NCBI GenBank assembly: GCA_965153355.1
Contig: OZ231127.1
Coordinates: 20,460,001-20,524,000, forward strand
Length of the DNA: 64,000 nt
Source of the DNA: Flaccisagitta enflata
Taxonomy: Eukaryota > Chaetognatha > Sagittoidea > Aphragmophora
Reading direction: 5' to 3'
This document shows positions 10,727 to 22,562 of this stretch, piece by piece. How positions within the stretch are numbered: the stretch's first letter is position 1; each line of letters starts with the position of its first letter. A program made the translations under genes and the position numbers. Under the pieces are notes generated by a model. That model did no database searches, was not told where the DNA came from, and saw only the letters and a program-made list of their open reading frames with translations.

Positions 10727-12312
10727 AGTCATCCAAGGATCGCACATGGTCAGCGGTACCCGGTGCCCTGCTTTGAGTTATGCAACGAAAAAGTGGAGTG
10801 AGAGATGGGCAGCGGCCCCAAAGGGCCGATGCAGGGGTGTATATAATTGAGTGGGTTTTGATTTTTTCCCCCCCTGCCTTTGATTTTCTTCCCCGCGATG
10901 CATCGCATTGCATTACAAAATCTATGATTTTCTTCCCAATAAGGCAATAAAACAGTGTATTTAAGGTTTGAATAGTATTAAATTATGTTTTACTAATCAA
11001 GTTTTATGATTTGGTATGCCAAAAGTTATCGGGAAAAAAGTTGAAGTCAGTCTTCGACTTTTTGACATATTTGAGAGAAACAGGGTTTTCGTTTTCTTAT
11101 GCAAAAGTTTTAGAACTCATTAGGGCGATTGGGGCCTCCAATGAAATTAATAGGGTAAGTAAATTTGATAATTCTCTTTCATTTGGCGCCAAGCAGAATG
11201 CTCTACGACAAATATTTTTTGCGTTATGATTTTTTAAAGATTTATGTACGAAAATTACAAATTGAATTTTTTTTGATTTTTTATGATTTTAAGTAGGATC
11301 AATAAAAGAGTGTATTTATGTTTGTTTGAGCACGCAAATACAAGAAAACATGTTTATGAGCATAGCTGCTCATCTGTGAGGGTGTTTTTGAGCAGTCTAG
11401 CTCATTTAGCTCATTTCGCTCATTTTGCTCATTTCACTCCATCTTTTTTTCTGATTTCAAATGTAATAAATGAATAAATATTTTGATGCATGTTCAAGCA
11501 AGCAGATACAAAAAAGCATGTCAGTGAGCTTAGTTGCTCATTTGCGAGGGTGTTTTTATGTATTCTAGCTCACTTAGCTCATTTAGCTCAATCTTTTTTT
11601 CTGATCTTTAATGGGATGAATACATAGATGCAAATACAAGAAAGCATCTAAGTAAGCATAGCTGGTTGTTTGGTTAAGTAATTTTGAGCGTTTTAGCTCA
11701 TCTAGCTCATTTGGCTCAGTCCTATATTTCTCTGATTGACAGTGCAACCAATACATGCAAATGCTCTTGATTTGATCTAACAAGTAGAAAGATTTGCAGT
11801 GACTGAAAACGAAAGCTTGGTGAAAAATGACCAATGCTTACAACTTTTTTCCTCACGGCGACAGCCGCCATTACTGGTATTTTCCCTAAATTTTCTTTTT
11901 TTCTCTTTTTCCCCCTTCCTTTCTCTTCCCCATCTCCAAACCCTTTGATTTCCCCCCCCCCCCGGGGGTGACTGATTTAGGCCACATTAAGGCATATTTG
12001 AGGGCTGAATTTAGGCTGGGAGAACAGATTTGGGGTTTGGAGGGCAAATTTGGGTCAAGGAGGGCGGATTTGATACTTGAAAGGCAGATTTGATGTCTGT
12101 AGGGCAGATTTGAGGTCTAGAGGGCAGATTTGACGCATGGGGAAGGGGCTGATTTGAAGCCTTGAGGGCTGATTTGAGGCCTGAGAGGGCCAATTTGAGG
12201 CCCTGATGGTCAATGGGGGGCGGGGGGAGGATGCACAAAAGGATGGAAGGATGGACGTCTAGAAATTCCTCCCTGTGTTCTACGGGATATCGGCCCTTTG
12301 GGGCCTTTGCCT
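10727..12312 (+). mobile_element. Composite element copy 2, split by a GCAGGGG element
   Basis: Left end CTAGTCATCCAAGGATCGCA, CATGGTCAGCGGTACCCGG, then GGGCAGCGGCCCCAAAGGGC at about 10808-10828. After the insert, the minisatellite core resumes at about 11968-12215 (GAGGGCAGATTTGAGG-type units). The right arm is GGACGTCTAGAAATTCCTCC, GTGTTCTACGGGATATCGG and CCCTTTGGGGCCTTTGCC. Part of the left inner arm was lost at the insertion. Confidence 0.7.
10829..11966 (+). mobile_element. 'GCAGGGG' element, long copy with tandem triplication
   Basis: Starts GATGCAGGGGTGTATATAAT and ends in CCATCTCCAAACCCTTTGAT plus a C-run/G-run, as in the 9190 copy. It holds three tandem segments of about 120-170 bp (about 11331, 11498, 11626 to 11760), each with ACAAGAAAGCATG-like sequence, GAGCATAGCTGCTC and runs of TTAGCTCA. 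Short open frames inside show no recognisable protein. Confidence 0.55.
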
Positions 12313-12720
12313 AAATAAAGGTTGTTCAGAATGTGAATGCCGGAGGTGATATTGTACGAATATGAAGGAATATATGGAACGATAAAATCTGGCATTTTTT
12401 TGCACTTGTCAGAAAAAAAATCGCGATAAGACTTTAAGAGAAGCAATTTTAGATATTGGATTACACAACTTTTGTTTGCGCAAGATAAGTGAAGGGCAGA
12501 GTCGAGTTGGGTGGAATTGGAAATTGTGAGACGGTTCGTGGTATAGGTACACAAGCGTAACAAGGTCAATGGAAAGTTGTAAAACTAGAAGGTGCGTCCG
12601 CTTTAGAAATTTTCAAACTCACACACGTGCGCTGACAGTCTTGCGCCTACGTACATGAATACACACTTGAACGCACACAGACATTCATAGACAGAGAGAC
12701 AGACAGAAAGCAGACAGAAA
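12313..12720. other. No gene seen
   Basis: Unique sequence after the composite element. TAGAAGGTGCGTCCGCTTTAG at 12588-12608 resembles stem-loop element starts but is too short to call. Confidence 0.4.
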
Positions 12721-12892
<172 letters not shown>

Positions 12893-13202
12893 CCACATCC
12901 ACACTAAAAAAGAGAGGAAGACAGAGAGGAAAAAGAGTCAAAGAGAGACAGAGATTGATTAACAAAAACAGACAGACAAACAGACAAACTTACATGAGAA
13001 GAATATGCTCTGAAAAAAAAGACTCCCCTTTACAACTTTTCTTATCGGTCGGCGATAGTCGCCTTTATTGATGAGCGCGTGCGAATGGACCAACGATCAG
13101 ACGGACAGAAATACAAACAAACAGACGATCTGTCTCAATGACAGTCACGCGTGCGTTGCAAAGGAAAAAAATCTTAAAAGAGTATGGGTCCGCGACTGGG
13201 GT

Positions 13203-13388
13203 CAAACGGCGTTGTCAAATGGCATTGTCAAACGACGTTGTCAAACGGCGTTGTCAAACGGCGTTGTCAAACGGCGTTGTCAAACGGCGTTGTCATACGG
13301 CGTTATTATACGGCGTTATCATACGGCGTTGTCATACAGCATTGTCATACGGCATTGTCATACGGCATTGTCATACGGCGTTGTCAAA
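13203..13388. repeat. 13-bp minisatellite
   Basis: About 14 units of AAACGGCGTTGTC. Early units carry AAACGG, later ones ATACGG with GTTATT or GCATTGTC variants, so variants are arranged in polarity along the array. Confidence 0.93.
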
Positions 13389-13394
13389 TGTTGA

Positions 13395-13650
13395 GTCCTC
13401 CCATTTAGAGACTACATACCAAGTTTTAACCAAATCGGTTAAAATACCAAGTGTGCATTTTCACTTTTAGGCTGGTAGGCTTGTGGTTGAGTAGGCCAGT
13501 TTGTGGTCTATGCACTAAAATCTTTACAATTCAAATACATATATTAAGTTCTCATTTAGGGACTACATGCAAACTTTAAACAAATGGTTGAAAAGCATGC
13601 CAAGAAGTTATGTACGTTTTCCTTTTATAAACAGTAGGCTGGTTGGGCCC
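13395..13650. repeat. Imperfect direct duplication
   Basis: Two segments, about 13395-13505 and 13549-13650, share the order CATTTAG, GACTACAT, AACCAAATGGTTAAAA-like sequence, CATTTTC/GTTTTCC and TAGGCTGG, about 155 bp apart. Confidence 0.5.
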
Positions 13651-13962
13651 GGATTTGGTGGGTGGATCATAACATCGCATAGGCTGCAAAAGCGGCACCC
13701 TAATACAACTTTCTCAAATATGAAGCAAATCTGGGGTCTGGCGTTCAAAAGAAATTAGCCATTTTAAGTATGGGCGCCCGACAACAACAGCCGTGGACAA
13801 CGACAACAACGACGACACCCACCCGCCTTAATATAGCCCGTCAGAATGATATTCCGACTGGACAAAAAAATTACTTTCCGATTTGTAGGATGGGTGGTTT
13901 CCAATTGTGCTCAAATAGTTACGAGGAGAAGATACACTATTTCATTTTCTTTTTGATTTTTA

Positions 13963-14094
<132 letters not shown>

Positions 14095-14299
14095 CGAGCT
14101 CGTGTATTTTTAGTGTCCCATGGAGTTACAAAAGATAAAAGAAAAAAAAAGAAAAAAAAAAACATGAGCAAGATAAGTCACTTGAGACTTAGTTGGAACT
14201 GAGAAGAAAATTGTGATTGTGAAAGACCAGGAAAGGTAAAAGTACCTGCTTGCTTTAAGGCAGCACATCATTTAGAAGAAGAAGCTTTGTTGTCAAACC

Positions 14300-14369
14300 A
14301 GAGAGAGAGAGAAAGAAGAAGAAAAGAAGAAGAAGAAGAAGGAAGAAGAAGAAGGAAGAAGAAGAAGAA

Positions 14370-14407
<38 letters not shown>

Positions 14408-14441
14408 CAGAAAAAAAGAACAAGAAAAAAAAAAAAAAAAA
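14300..14441. repeat. Purine tract (GAA/GA/A)n
   Basis: GAAGAAG blocks, a GAGAGA run and a long A-run with all purines on the plus strand. The Lys/Glu frames are artefacts. Confidence 0.85.
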
Positions 14442-14870
14442 AGAAATGAAAATTGGGTTTGAATTAAAAAATATTTAGAGGCGATAGGAAAATGATCGGA
14501 GAGAGGTCTCAGCGGGGATTGCAGCTAAATAGACCAAAGGCTGTAATTTGAATTTCACGAAAAAAGTTCTCTTCTCTCTCTTAAAGATCTCTTCTAAAAG
14601 CTTCGCCCTCTTTTGCGCGTTTTGTGTGTTTTTTAACTTAAGCAATTCTTTTTTTTTCAAAGTTTTCTTTTTTGTGAATGGATTGGAACATCATCATCTC
14701 ACTTTTCCATTCAAATTCAGATCAGTCGCTAGTTGATACAGTACGCTAGTTGATAGTAATACTTGTAATTGCCGCTGCAACGGTAAAAGTCACCCCTGGG
14801 TTCGTTTCTTAATCTTCGAGAAATTACGATGTTAATAATAGACGAACATTATCGCCCATTTGTGCCATGA
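14442..14870. other. No gene seen
   Basis: Unique AT-rich sequence; no supported feature. Confidence 0.4.
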
Positions 14871-14872
14871 AC

Positions 14873-14935
14873 AAGGCCGGATACACGGCTACCTCAGTCG
14901 CGTGCGGGTGGGCAGGGGCAGTATTTGAGCAATCC
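14873..14935 (-). mobile_element. Stem-loop element far-end fragment
   Basis: AACAAGGCCGGATACACGG, CTACCTCAGTCGCGTGCGGG and TGGGCAGGGGCAG: an excellent match to the far end in reverse. The hairpin end is absent. Confidence 0.75.
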
Positions 14936-15083
14936 AGAAAAAAATGACTTGTGAAATCAAAGTGCATGAAGATATCAATATTGAGTGTTCTAACCCAGAC
15001 TATTGGATTTGGCAGAAAATTTTACCTAGACTACAAGAACAGCTATGTCAGACAATTATTTCAGATTTTATGGCCATTTAAAG

Positions 15084-15087
<4 letters not shown>

Positions 15088-15154
<67 letters not shown>
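15088..15154. repeat. (CT)n microsatellite
   Basis: About 33 CT units. Confidence 0.97.
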
Positions 15155-15157
<3 letters not shown>

Positions 15158-15850
15158 GAGATCAAAATTTCAAAGCTTGCGTCATAAAAGTTGGAGACAA
15201 TTTGACTTTTTATAAGAGCTAGGCTGTACCGCGGGCCCCCCCTTACCGCGGGGCCTAAGGCTTAAGCCTTATAAGCCTGTTGGGTGATCTGGCTCAGCCT
15301 AAATGACCAATGTTCCTCCAGGTTCCTCAAGTTTTAAAAGTGGTCCAAGACTCTACCCTAATAAGGCTTTCAAATCATGAAAAAAAATTGGTGGGGTTTC
15401 TTCAGGGAGCAATATAGGTTCCAGACCTACTTTTCATGAATTTTTTGCCCCAAAAAAATCTAAAATGTAGCAGTTCTAAAAATACCCCAATAATTTGTCA
15501 ATTTTTGGACAATTTTTTTTTCCTAGCTGATAGAACTACTCAAGACCGAGCCAGCAAAAAAAAACCCCAGCTTTATAAATTTTGGAGGCCTGACAGTAAT
15601 TTTCAGCGTAAGGAAAAATGAGTGCAGAGCTGAAGCAAAAATTTAGCTGTTTACTCAACTTCATAGCCTAGTAAGACCCACGAAAATAAAAAAATAAATA
15701 AATTTTTAGTTGGTCTTAGTTATGTTTTTCCTTGCCACTAGAATCAATTTTGATATTAAAATTGCAATTTTGATTTTTGACCCCCCAAAGTTGAGGGTGT
15801 TAACGCTAATTGTACAGATAAGGCACAGTGAAGAGGCCATTTCAGTTATC
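15155..15850. other. No gene; short GC-rich palindromes
   Basis: 15225-15285 holds ACCGCGGGCCCCCCCTTACC, GCGGGGCC and GGCTTAAGCC, which can fold into several short stems. The rest is unique sequence with no supported exon. Confidence 0.4.
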
Positions 15851-15858
15851 AAATCTTA

Positions 15859-15935
15859 GTCGCTAGCGAAGTGACTACAGGAGGGTGTGACCGTAGGTCC
15901 GTCGGTTGAAAGGAAGGTCCGTCTGTAACGCGAAA
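15859..15935 (+). mobile_element. Stem-loop element fragment, hairpin end
   Basis: TTAGTCGCTAGCGAAGTGACT, a decayed hairpin, then ACAGGAGGGTGTGACCGTAG and GTCCGTCGGTTG. The far end is not found. Confidence 0.55.
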
Positions 15936-16004
15936 TTCTGGTTGACGCGAGATTGGCTAGAATGATGATTTCTGAGCATTTAATGAACCTGCGTTATATA
16001 GGAC

Positions 16005-16085
16005 ATTGTCCCCTTCGTGGCCGCTGCCCAAAAAACAAACAAAAGAATTGTCCTTCGGGGCGCTGCCCATCTCATCCCCACATAC
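16005..16085 (+). mobile_element. Composite element remnants
   Basis: ACATTGTCCCCTTCGTGGCC then GCTGCCCAAAAAAC, followed by a second GTCCTTCGGGGCGCTGCCC: two tandem copies of the right inner arm. Confidence 0.5.
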
Positions 16086-17300
16086 CATAACTTTTCATTG
16101 AAATTTTCTATCTGAGTCACTATACCATTTATGCTATAGGCTATAGAATCCACGAACGGATCCCCCCCTGCGATGATGATTCATGAACAACCAAAGTCAC
16201 CAACTTACAATATTGTTGCATGGGGCAGATGCGTTTTAACCCATATCAATTCGAGTGTTATGGACGAATGAACCGCAGATCAGTTTGTATAAGAATAATC
16301 TTAGTGTTCTCATTCTTTTATTCTAACGGAGAAGGTTAGCAAAAATGTTGTGATTTTACCGCAAATCAACTGAAAACTGTTCCTTTTTGTCTCATCATTT
16401 AGGCATAGCGATAACGATAACTTCTTTTCAGTGAATCCTCCAGATTTTTCTTACGCCGATGTTAAGAACGCATGCTCGTCAATCATAAAATCCATTAACA
16501 TAATTTGGACCAGCTGCCTGGTTGGCAGATGTTACCATGGGAAAACTCTAAGAACTCTTTCATTGTTGAGGAACCTCTCACCTGGAGGATATTCATGACC
16601 TATGCTTGAGCTGTGCTCAAGTAAATATTGGACGTGCATTGAGTGTCAATGGCCCATTACTTCTTATGGTTTCTTAACTGGTTACTTCTGATGGTTACTG
16701 AAATGATTAGTTAAATGGTTAAAGTCACCAACATTTTTTTTTCTCGTTCAAGTTTTTTATTTATTCATTCATTTATCTATTCATTTGTTTTTTCATTTGT
16801 TTATTTATTTATCTATTGATTTTTTTGCGGATTCATTTTCCGTTCATTTATCCGTCGATCCGTCCATCGGTCCGTCCGCTTGTGAATGTTTCAAAAAATT
16901 AAATTTTTCATTCTTCATTCTGCATCAGTGCGTCCGTCAGTCAATCTGACCGTTCAACTACTCGTCCATCTGTTCGTCCGATAAAAAAAAACGGATAGAA
17001 AGACTTTGACATCGCGATATTAAGCCAAGTGCGAGCAGGTATTTCGTTGGCGTTACTATGGCATTATCGTCCCAAATAGGGGAACGACGTATCAAAACTC
17101 CTAGTATGCAGCAGTTTCAGAACGTCCGAAAAACCATTTATGCATACAACAACATCCTTTTTTGGCTGTAATCTGGGGTTTCAAAAAGCAGGCATAGTTA
17201 CCGTTTTAAAACCGCGTTTTGTGGGAGTATCAAAAGTTTTTCAAAACTGCACAAAAAGGGCTTTTGAAAACATGAAAACATGCTCTGCCTTCTCTCATTC
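16086..17300. other. No gene seen
   Basis: Unique sequence. 16745-16830 is a degenerate (TTTATTCA)-like tetranucleotide stretch and 16850-16985 carries GTCCGTCC-type runs that may be decayed stem-loop material. Confidence 0.4.
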
Positions 17301-17306
17301 CGATTC

Positions 17307-17372
17307 ACAACCATGCAAACCAAGGCAACGGGTATCGCTGACCACATATAGCCCTTGGGCGACCTGTTACTC
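17307..17372 (-). mobile_element. Composite element left-end fragment
   Basis: Reverse of the left terminus: CATGCAAACCAAGGCAACGG, GTATCGCTGACCACATATAG, CCCTTGGGCGACCTGTT. It matches the terminus at 25913 almost base for base. Confidence 0.75.
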
Positions 17373-17491
17373 ATTAGGCATTCTTCATAATTCTCAGGAT
17401 AACATTTACGGACAAGAATTGGATCATGTGACCAAGCTGTTGAACAAAAACGCGGAAATGAATGTTTCTCCAGGTTACCCTAGGAAGTAAA

Positions 17492-17570
17492 GCTAGTCGC
17501 GTGCCATCGCGTTTTCACACAATTGACTCGAACATCAAGGAGTGAAGGGCCGACAGACGGATGGACAGAC
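17492..17570 (+). mobile_element. Stem-loop element fragment, hairpin end
   Basis: CTAGTCGCGTGCCATCGCG, an imperfect hairpin, followed by GACAGACGGATGG tetranucleotides. The far end is not recognised. Confidence 0.4.
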
Positions 17571-18185
17571 ATAATCTCTTACAGAGTAGTGACATTAAAG
17601 ATAACCATGGGCAAAAAAAAAACCGCACATGGCATTTTGTGATGCCTTTGACCGGCTTGATTTCAATAAAAATACAAAAAATCAGTGACCGTTTGAAAGA
17701 TATTCGAAAGTTCTTCAAATCTAGACCAAGTAGAAAATTGTCACTTAATTCGTTTAGAAATGGCAACAGTTTGAAGTAAGCATCATCATAATCTGTCAAT
17801 TGAAGGGATTTGGGAGTTTTAGTTTTGTCTTTAAAAGCACATAAAATGTATCTGACAAAAGGAAACTAAGAAAAATTTGAGAAAATGTCTATAACTTATA
17901 ATCTACAAAATGTTTTTCAAGCAGACCTTTTTAAGTCAATCCGTTAAGAAATGGTAATCAAACAAAGACATTTACTTCATGAATTCAACTAGGTAAAAAA
18001 CATCATATCTGTCAGTTCATTTTGATATTTTTTTCAAGTGTATAACCTAGGTTTCAAGTTAGAGTTTTGTTGCTGCTCAAATGAAGATTTTTCAGCTCTT
18101 TAAAATGGTCTTAGATTTTATGTACTTTCTTCAGCTACACCAACTTAGGGTAGAAATAAGCAATGTGCGATTTTTTTTTGCCCAT
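17571..18185. other. No gene seen
   Basis: AT-rich unique sequence; short open frames unsupported. Confidence 0.4.
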
Positions 18186-18360
18186 GGTTAAACGAGGCCA
18201 AATACATGGCCAATACCCGTCACGGACGGGTGGGCGCGGGCAGGGGCGTTTTCGCACTTTCAAATTCGATCATTACCTATGGACAGACGGACCAACGGAC
18301 CAACAGACGGATGGACAAAGCGGGAAGCCTCTTATAGAATCGCTAGTCCGCGACTAAAAA
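18186..18360 (-). mobile_element. Stem-loop element, full copy C
   Basis: Far end AACGAGGCCAAATACATGGC, CAATACCCGTCACGGACGGG, TGGGCGCGGGCAGGGGCG; middle; GACGGATGGACAAAGCGGG; GCCTCTTATAG; hairpin AATCGC-TAGTCC-GCGACT (18338-18355) then an A-run. The far arm GTCACGGAC pairs with the hairpin GTCCGCGAC with one G-T type change. Confidence 0.8.
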
Positions 18361-18696
18361 ATGCCAAAAATGATGCAGACATTTTTCTGTTCCATTATCA
18401 TACAGCGTTGACAGTTCCGTCTGGTGTTGGAGTTCTCATTCCTGAAGCCGATGTTACTGACTGGAGCAGAAATGAGGCGAAAAAGCATCTTTTGAACCTT
18501 AAAGTCTATTTGAGGTACCAAAAGGAAAAAAAGGGAAAATGCTAATATCATGACATGGCATATCATATCATACTCTTTGGTTGCCTGGATATAACTTTCA
18601 TACTATTTTCATTCCATTCTGTCAAAACAACTTAGTACGGAAATTTCTCCATCCATCCATGCTGAGTTAATTTGTTTGTCTATTTTCCCTCATTTT
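18361..18696. other. No gene seen
   Basis: Open frames on plus (18279-18545) overlap the element and end at GGGAAAATGC; no recognisable domain. Confidence 0.35.
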
Positions 18697-18847
18697 AACA
18701 AGGCCGGATAAACGGCAAGACAGTCGCGGACGGTTGGGCAGGGGCAGTAATAGGAAATCCGCTCGCAATTCAAAAAAGTTTGGGACGGACGGACGGACGG
18801 ACGGAACGACACGGCAAAGTGTAGAGTCACGTGTCCGCGACTAAAAA
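18697..18847 (-). mobile_element. Stem-loop element, full copy D (GGAC subtype)
   Basis: AACAAGGCCGGATAAACGGC, far arm AGTCGCGGAC (18722-18731), GGTTGGGCAGGGGCAG, GACGGACGG tetranucleotides, GCAAAGTGTAG, hairpin AGTCACGTGTCCGCGACT (18825-18842), A-run. The far arm is the exact complement of the hairpin's outer ten bases GTCCGCGACT, unlike the GCACGCGACT copies. Confidence 0.85.
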
Positions 18848-19254
18848 CAGATTATGGTTTTTTTCATGGTTCATGAATATTACAATCGAGTATCGTTATC
18901 TACTTGGTTCTCTTCTACTATATTGGATCATTTGGGAGTTACAACAACAGTAAACGACATAATGGTTTCTTTGTTCCATTGGTTGGTGTGTTTTTTTTTT
19001 TTCGCTGTCTTGCTGTCTTGCTGTCTTGCCTTGAGTATATTCAAAATATGGCAAAGTGTAAACAATAGCATAAGCTTAAGACAGCGTGCCCACGAAGCCA
19101 ACATTTAGGGTATCAAAACGGGTCAAAATCGAAAATATACATGAGTGAAAATAGAAAAACAAGTGAATAAAAGTTATTAAGATAAGACATGGATGATATT
19201 TGAAAGCAAAATTTGCATCCGTTTAGCAAGAGACTCAGATTTAGCTTAAATTAG
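18848..19254. other. No gene seen
   Basis: Unique AT-rich sequence with a weak hydrophobic open frame at 18854-19108 that I do not trust. Confidence 0.35.
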
Positions 19255-19505
19255 TGAGGAAGATTTACTGAAAATTTCTACAAATTTCTTTTTTGTCACT
19301 GACAAGGGGTTGGTCGAAATTATAAGTTTGCATAGAAAATGAAAAAATGAAAAAACAAAGAACATAGTTCTCTTCCCAAATCGTTTTTAGAGAGAACTAT
19401 GTCTTTGAAAATGCAAAATTCTTATGGATGTGGCTTTCTTATAATTTTGACCTGAGAAAATAGAAAAAAAATGTCAACAGAATTTCACTGAAAATCTTCA
19501 TTTTT
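19255..19505. repeat. Foldback / possible MITE
   Basis: Inner stem AAAGAACATAGTTCTCT against AGAGAACTATGTCTTT around a 15-base loop (19358-19408). Outer arms GTCGAAATTATAAG against CTTATAATTTTGACC, and GAAGATTTACTGAAAATTTC against AATTTCACTGAAAATCTTC, are inverted partners. I see no target duplication. Confidence 0.6.
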
Positions 19506-20087
19506 TTGCTATTTTCCATGAGAATTGTTTATCAAAAGGCGATTTAAAGCGTAAAATATGGAACAGACGTACATATCAAGTGTATCTAGTGACAACTTGA
19601 GCAATGATAACATTTGTGGATAGATAATTAGTCCATTATTGATGCAAAAGTGGGGTGAAGCGTTTCATTTTTCCCTGGCAGATTTCACGTCTTAATAGTT
19701 GCTATATAACGCGAGTATACCATTGGAGATTTATTCACTAAAAGTTTGGTCACTGTAAAGAAAAGTGTTACAATTTCTTTAATGAAAACCAACTGTTGCT
19801 TGAATTGATCGCACATTCAGTTGCCTGCCCACATTATGGTGAAAATCACCCTCAGAAAAACGCTCTTTGATAAAGTCAGATGATTTAACATTATCTTTTC
19901 AATTGAGACAAAAGTTACACTAAAAGTGCAAAAAGGCAAACTTTGAAAAAAAACAAAAACAAAAACAAACAAAATAACAAGTGAACGGCCTCACCAGCGG
20001 CAAAGTTGTGTCATTCATTACCCAATTCCGTTTAGCATGGAGCAGAAAACACCCAAAAACACCAAAACAAACCTGCAAAAACTAATC

Positions 20088-20090
<3 letters not shown>
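19506..20090. other. No gene seen
   Basis: Unique AT-rich sequence with an A/C-rich patch at 19945-19980. Confidence 0.4.

Positions 20091-20127
<37 letters not shown>
20090..20127. repeat. (CT)n microsatellite
   Basis: About 19 CT units. Confidence 0.95.
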
Positions 20128-21099
<972 letters not shown>

Positions 21100-21360
21100 C
21101 CCAATTTCACTTAAAAATGAGGAGAAAGAGGCAGGATCATTTTCAACAAAACACCGTTTATGACTTTTTTCCGGTCGGCGATAACCGCCATTACTGGCAT
21201 CTAAGATCCTAACAGAAGGCGCCTATTGGACATCTCTTGTGAGTCTTGTCCTTGTTGCTCATCGGAAATATCGTCCCAATTAGTATGAATTGGCTCAAAG
21301 TCAACCCACGCTGACGACGTCGGCAATTTTCACCACAAAACGCATGAAAATGTTTCTTAC

Positions 21361-21480
21361 TTTTCCCTTCCTCCACCTCGTCTTCATCCTCTTTCACATC
21401 CTCTTTGTCGTCATCGTCGTCTACCACTATGATCACCTCATCCTTCTCCTCCTCCTCCGCATCCACCTCCTCCACCCTCT
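21361..21480 (-). CDS. Possible acidic exon, partial
   Basis: A minus-strand frame reads EEEEKDEVIIVVDDDDDKED and then KEDEDEVEEGK, ending at GGGAAAA followed by GTAAGA (21360-21355), an acceptable splice donor. I do not recognise it. Its upstream limit is unclear because a GAA-rich tract lies next to it; it could simply be a purine-rich repeat open by chance. Confidence 0.2.
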
Positions 21481-21544
21481 CTCTCTCCTCGCTTGTGTCA
21501 AAGATTCATGAGCGGCAATTTATGATGATGATCTTTTAAACGAT

Positions 21545-21900
21545 TTCCCTCTACTTGTCCCCCTCCTCTTCCTCCTCTTCTCTCCTCCTCTCCTCCTTCC
21601 TCTACTTCCATTTTTTTTTCTGTCTTTTTTTCTACTTCTTCTTTCTCTTTCTTTTTCTTTTTCCTCGTTTTCTTCTTCTTCTTCTTCGTTTTCTTCTTCT
21701 TTTTCTTCTTCTTCTTCTTCTTCTTCTTCTTCTTCTTCTTCTTCTTCTTCTTCTTCTTCTTCTTCTTCTTCTTCTTCTTCTTCTTCTTCTTCTTCTTCTT
21801 CTTCATCTTCTTCTCCTTCATGTTCTTCTTCTCCTCCTTTATTTTCTTTTTCTTTTTCTCCTCCCTCTTTTTCATCTTCTTCTTCTCCTCCTTTTCCTCC
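21545..21900. repeat. (TTC)n polypyrimidine tract
   Basis: Degenerate CTCCT/TTTCT sequence around a (TTC)n core at about 21700-21805. Nearly all pyrimidine on plus for about 350 bp, so triplex-forming in principle. Poly-Glu/Lys/Leu frames are artefacts. Confidence 0.95.
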
Positions 21901-22200
21901 TACTCTTCCCAATTTTTTTTTCTTGCTTTCAACCGCCTCATTTTTCCTTCTTTCACCTACGCCTTATTTCCTACACCCATACTGCTATAATTGTATCTAA
22001 TTTTTACATCTTCTTTTGTAATCTCTTTTCACATTCATGGTCATCATCTGGAAGCCTGTTTGTCACATCAGAAATCACCAAGTACCGGCCCGCATTAGCT
22101 GATGATGGTAGAAATGGGGCGGTGATTACTCTGCCTTTTCTTACCCTATTCTCTATATCCTTGACTTCCTTTCCTTTACACTTACCGCACATCTGCCTAG
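21901..22200. other. No gene seen
   Basis: Unique sequence between the pyrimidine tract and the MITE; ends in the 8-bp duplicated target CTGCCTAG. Confidence 0.4.
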
Positions 22201-22507
22201 TAGAGTGGTCATGAAATAGGGTCAAATTTCAAAAAATGATATACTCTAGTTTTTTGCATAAATGTACCAAAAAAGAAGGTTTTCCCATAAGCAGAGGTCT
22301 GAATTTGAAGATTAAACCATGTCGGCAAAACTATGGGCTTCTTATAGCAAAAAAAAAGTCCCCATAGTAAGCCTATGGTTTTGCCGACAAGGTTTTTTGT
22401 TTGATTACACACCCCAACTTGTGAGAAATCCCTCTTTTATTGGATATTTGTGCAAAGGGCCTAAGTATATCAGTATATGAAATTTGACCCATTTCCCGAC
22501 CACCCTA
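22201..22507 (+). mobile_element. hAT-like MITE, intact, 307 bp
   Basis: Starts TAGAGTGGTCATGAAATAGG, ends GACCCATTTCCCGACCACCC-TA, with inverted termini of about 28 bp. It is flanked by exact 8-bp direct repeats CTGCCTAG (22193-22200 and 22508-22515), as expected of hAT insertions. An internal stem GTCGGCAAAACTATGGGCTT pairs with AAGCCTATGGTTTTGCCGAC. The split relative is at 8462-9187. No coding capacity. Confidence 0.92.
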
Positions 22508-22562
22508 CTGCCTAGCCTCGCCTTATCCAACCCTGTCTACCCTTTCCATTCTCATTTACCAC

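Noticed and set aside
11011-11229. 72-codon frame within the GCAGGGG element (LKSVFDFLTYLRETGF)
   Set aside because: Looks somewhat protein-like, but it is absent from the 9190 copy, has no splice signals and matches no family I know.
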